Source: JAQVHD01 sp035369485 (lineage in GTDB: Bacteria > Patescibacteriota > Minisyncoccia > UBA6257 > JAAZHW01). From it: 7,132 nucleotides of DNA. The stretch is from the NCBI GenBank assembly GCA_035369485.1, contig DAOSMC010000019.1, positions 1 through 7,132 of the forward strand, read 5' to 3'. Below are positions 5,000-7,132 of the stretch, in pieces; positions within the stretch are counted from its first letter, which is position 1, and every line of letters starts with the position of its first letter. The position numbers and the translations under genes are program-made. The notes under the pieces are model-generated. The model did not search any database, was not told the origin of the DNA, and saw only the letters and a program-made list of their open reading frames with translations.

Positions 5000-5496
5000 A
5001 ATTTGAAGTATCAGTGGGCATTTTTCTCTTTCGAAGAGAAAAAGGGAAAATATTGTGGCTACTGCTTCATTATCCTGCCGGTCACTGGGATTTTGTTAAA
5101 GGACATATTGAAAAAAATGAAAAAATAGAGGAAACTATAAGGAGAGAGCTTGCGGAAGAAACAGGAATCAGAAATTTGAAACTTATTCCACGTTTTCAAA
5201 AAACATTGCAATACTGGTTTAATAACAAGCGATATTCAGGAAGAGATGAAATGGTTTTTAAAAGGGTCATTTTTTTATTAGGCGAAACTGAAGAAAAAGA
5301 AATTATAATTTCTGAAGAACATTTAGAAGGCAGATGGTTTACGACTAAAGAAGCTCTTAGTATCATAACTTTTAAAAACGTTAAAAAATATTTTCTTCAA
5401 GCCGTCGCGTTTCTTAAAAAGTCAGGAATTTATAATTACTATAATTACAATGCCAAAAAAGATTTCAAAAAAAACAAAAGAATCGGGGATAATTAA
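4951..5496 (+). CDS. Nudix hydrolase, Ap4A-hydrolase-like
   Basis: This Nudix pyrophosphohydrolase acts on nucleoside diphosphates linked to another moiety. The Nudix box GHIEKNEKIEETIRRELAEETGI (residues 51-73) matches GX5EX7REUXEEXGU at every fixed position. WDFVKGHIEKNE directly before and in the box, and the later SEEHLEGRWFTTKEAL, are features of bis(5'-nucleosyl)-tetraphosphatases, so dinucleotide polyphosphate cleavage is the best guess. An RNA 5'-pyrophosphohydrolase activity is an alternative, and the neighbouring ribonuclease gene would suit that. The domain spans about 17-157. The last 25 residues are Tyr/Asn then Lys-rich and lie partly in the overlap with the next gene. ATG 4951 is the only usable start before the first strand (FEVSVGIFLF); it lies 49 nt inside polX and has no visible Shine-Dalgarno, which suggests translational coupling. 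Confidence 0.85.
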   Translation: MARNVQINKSKQKKKIKFEVSVGIFLFRREKGKILWLLLHYPAGHWDFVKGHIEKNEKIEETIRRELAEETGIRNLKLIPRFQKTLQYWFNNKRYSGRDEMVFKRVIFLLGETEEKEIIISEEHLEGRWFTTKEALSIITFKNVKKYFLQAVAFLKKSGIYNYYNYNAKKDFKKNKRIGDN

Positions 5497-6940
5497 AAAG
5501 AATCAACAGAAAAAATCTTCAGTAAATAGTTATAAAACTATTTCGAATAAAAGCAGCAAGAATAATAAGGACAAAATAAAACTCCATTTTTATGGCGCTG
5601 GAAAAGAAGTTGAAGGTAGTTGTTTTCTTGTAGAGTATAAAAATGAAAAAATCTTAATTGATTGCGGCATTCGTCGAGATGTTCGCAGTCAGCTTAATTA
5701 TCAGCAGTTGCCTTTTAAAGCAGAAGAAATTAAGGCAGTTATTTTGACTCATGCCCATATTGATCATAGTGGTTTAATGCCGCTGATTTACAAAAAGGGT
5801 TTTCGAGGTAAGATTTATGCTACGCCGCCAACCATTGATTTCTGTACATTATTATGGGATGACGCCTATAATTTAATGGAAAACGCTTTTGAAGAACAAC
5901 ATTCCCCGCTCCTTTATACGCGAGAAGATGTGGACGAAGCACTAAATCTTTTTAGTCCTCAACCTTATTATCAAGAAATAGGCATTTCTCAGAATATCTC
6001 TTTTGTTTTTTATAACGCCGGTCACATTCTTGGATCAGCAATCGTTCTTTTAAAAATTAAGAAAAATAATGGTCAGGAAACAAAAATTCTTTTTTCTGGC
6101 GATTTGGGCAATTCTTTTAATTTGCTATTGCCTGACACTGACATTATTAGCGAAGAAGCCGATTATTGTTTAGTTGAATCAACTTATGGCGATCGCATTC
6201 ATGAAGATGCAGAAATAAGAAAGGATTTATTAGAGGATGTTGTTGAAGAGATTATAGCCAATCGAGGCGTTTTGATGATTCCCGTTTTGGCCGTAGAACG
6301 AACGCAGGAAATTTTAGTAGAGTTAAACGAATTAATAGTGAATCATCGAGTGCCTTTAGTTCCAATTTTTATGGATAGTCCTTTGGCAATTAAAGTGACG
6401 GAGGTTTATCAAAAATATCTTAATTATATTAAAATTGAAGCTTTTAAATTTGTTAGTAATGGAAGGGGATTATTCAATTTTCCCGGTTTAACCTTTACCC
6501 TAACAACCGAAGAATCAAAAGCCATTAATGCAGTGCCGCCACCGAAGGTTATTTTGGCTGGATCTGGATCATCAGAAGGAGGTCGCATTTTACATCACGA
6601 AAAAAGATATCTGCCTGATCCACACAGCGTTCTTTTAATTGTTTCTTATCAAGCTAAAAATTCGTTAGGACGACAATTATTAGAGGGCGTTTCTGAGGTT
6701 GAAATTCATAATGAAACTATTAAAGTCAATTGTAGGGTAGAGCAGATTACTGGTTATTCTGCGCATGCCGATCAGAAGATGCTCCTTAATTGGATTAAAG
6801 AACTAAGGTTTCGTTTAAAAAAACTATTTGTGGTACACGGAGAAGAAGCAGCTGCTAATACTTTGGCTCAGAAAGTGCGAGATAATTTTGGAATTATTAC
6901 TGAAGTGCCAAATAATGGTGATTGGGTAGAATTGGATTAA
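5450..6940 (+). CDS. Beta-CASP metallo-beta-lactamase ribonuclease (CPSF-73/YSH1-like)
   Basis: This is a predicted zinc-dependent RNA endo/exonuclease of the CPSF-73-type beta-CASP family, acting in RNA processing or decay. MBL motifs: LIDCG (Asp71), HAHIDH (101-106), AGHILGS (His192) and FSGDLG (Asp218). Beta-CASP motifs: VESTYGD with Glu243 (motif A), GGRILHH with His382/383 (the likely motif B) and GYSAHAD with His438 (motif C). The usual ASSGM stretch before motif B reads AGSGSSEGG here. All expected metal ligands are present. The protein is 496 aa, about 40 longer than compact members because of a basic low-complexity tail at 1-44 with about 15 Lys, which could bind RNA. ATG 5450 is the only early start; it lies 47 nt inside the Nudix gene without a clear Shine-Dalgarno. 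It is distinct from RNase J, which has a longer C-terminal domain. A tRNA gene follows 68 nt downstream. Confidence 0.93.
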   Translation: MPKKISKKTKESGIIKKNQQKKSSVNSYKTISNKSSKNNKDKIKLHFYGAGKEVEGSCFLVEYKNEKILIDCGIRRDVRSQLNYQQLPFKAEEIKAVILTHAHIDHSGLMPLIYKKGFRGKIYATPPTIDFCTLLWDDAYNLMENAFEEQHSPLLYTREDVDEALNLFSPQPYYQEIGISQNISFVFYNAGHILGSAIVLLKIKKNNGQETKILFSGDLGNSFNLLLPDTDIISEEADYCLVESTYGDRIHEDAEIRKDLLEDVVEEIIANRGVLMIPVLAVERTQEILVELNELIVNHRVPLVPIFMDSPLAIKVTEVYQKYLNYIKIEAFKFVSNGRGLFNFPGLTFTLTTEESKAINAVPPPKVILAGSGSSEGGRILHHEKRYLPDPHSVLLIVSYQAKNSLGRQLLEGVSEVEIHNETIKVNCRVEQITGYSAHADQKMLLNWIKELRFRLKKLFVVHGEEAAANTLAQKVRDNFGIITEVPNNGDWVELD

Positions 6941-7008
6941 AGTGTTAAGCTAAAGTTAAAAAGTAGCTAGATAATTCAAAGATTTTAAAAGGAAAGAGCT
7001 ATATTTTC

Positions 7009-7095
7009 GGAGGCGTGCCAGAGTGGTTGAATGGGCCGCACTCGAAATGCGGTATCCCGGTTTCGGGATCGGAGGTTCGAATCCTCCCGCCTCCG
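7009..7095 (+). tRNA. tRNA-Ser(CGA)
   Basis: A full class II cloverleaf of 87 nt. Acceptor GGAGGCG (7009-7015) pairs with CGCCTCC (7088-7094), with discriminator G7095. The anticodon stem CCGCA/TGCGG encloses loop CTCGAAA, giving anticodon CGA at 7043-7045, which reads UCG serine codons. The long variable arm has a 6-bp stem ATCCCG/CGGGAT (7054-7069), and the T arm is GGAGG-TTCGAAT-CCTCC. The long variable arm and G73 are both serine identity features. The genome does not encode CCA (CTTTT follows), so a CCA-adding enzyme is required. A weak -10-like GATAAT lies at 6970-6975. Confidence 0.97.
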
Positions 7096-7132
7096 CTTTT
7101 ATAAAATATTCAGAGCAAGCCAACTGCTTGGC

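Noticed and set aside
7116..7132. Hairpin-like sequence at the right edge (GCCAA...TTGGC, or CAAGC...GCTTG)
   Set aside because: Two mutually exclusive 5-bp pairings are possible and the sequence stops there, so neither a terminator nor a repeat can be supported.

Overview
The window looks like a metagenome-derived contig from a small-genome, AT-rich bacterium, most likely a Patescibacteria/CPR member. The reasons are a very short IF-2 that lacks the long N-terminal region, a bacterial PolX (polymerase-beta core plus PHP domain), tightly packed Lys-rich genes and a tRNA without an encoded CCA. This assignment is inference from gene content. TGG is the only Trp codon, and the long conserved genes contain no in-frame TGA, so the standard bacterial code applies.

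Region 1 (1-1200) is a compact three-gene operon. A TATAAT box lies at the left edge. It is followed by a PIN-domain nuclease, a previously untracked 38-aa single-pass membrane peptide (606-722) and a small predicted lipoprotein, and it is closed by a perfect 12-bp stem terminator (1168-1197). All three genes have near-perfect Shine-Dalgarno sequences. Their grouping (nuclease, membrane peptide, lipoprotein) does not match a system I can name.

Region 2 (1201-1321) is an intergenic stretch with two perfect palindromes of 26 and 42 bp. They share a 20-bp self-complementary core but have different, individually self-complementary flanks. Between them is a 12-bp tandem repeat. This is the most unusual structure in the window.

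Region 3 (1322-6940) is a plus-strand run of informational and nucleic-acid genes: infB (IF-2), queA (queuosine tRNA modification), polX (repair polymerase), a Nudix hydrolase of the Ap4A-hydrolase type and a beta-CASP metallo-beta-lactamase ribonuclease. queA is interrupted by exactly 100 Ns, so it is known only from its two ends. polX/Nudix and Nudix/beta-CASP overlap by 49 and 47 nt in A-rich, Lys-coding sequence. Unlike region 1, these genes mostly lack a recognisable Shine-Dalgarno. PolX has an intact polymerase catalytic triad, but the first metal-binding motif of its PHP domain reads QxQ instead of HxH.

Region 4 (6941-7132) holds a tRNA-Ser(CGA) gene and an incomplete hairpin at the right edge. 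Nothing convincing is encoded on the minus strand.
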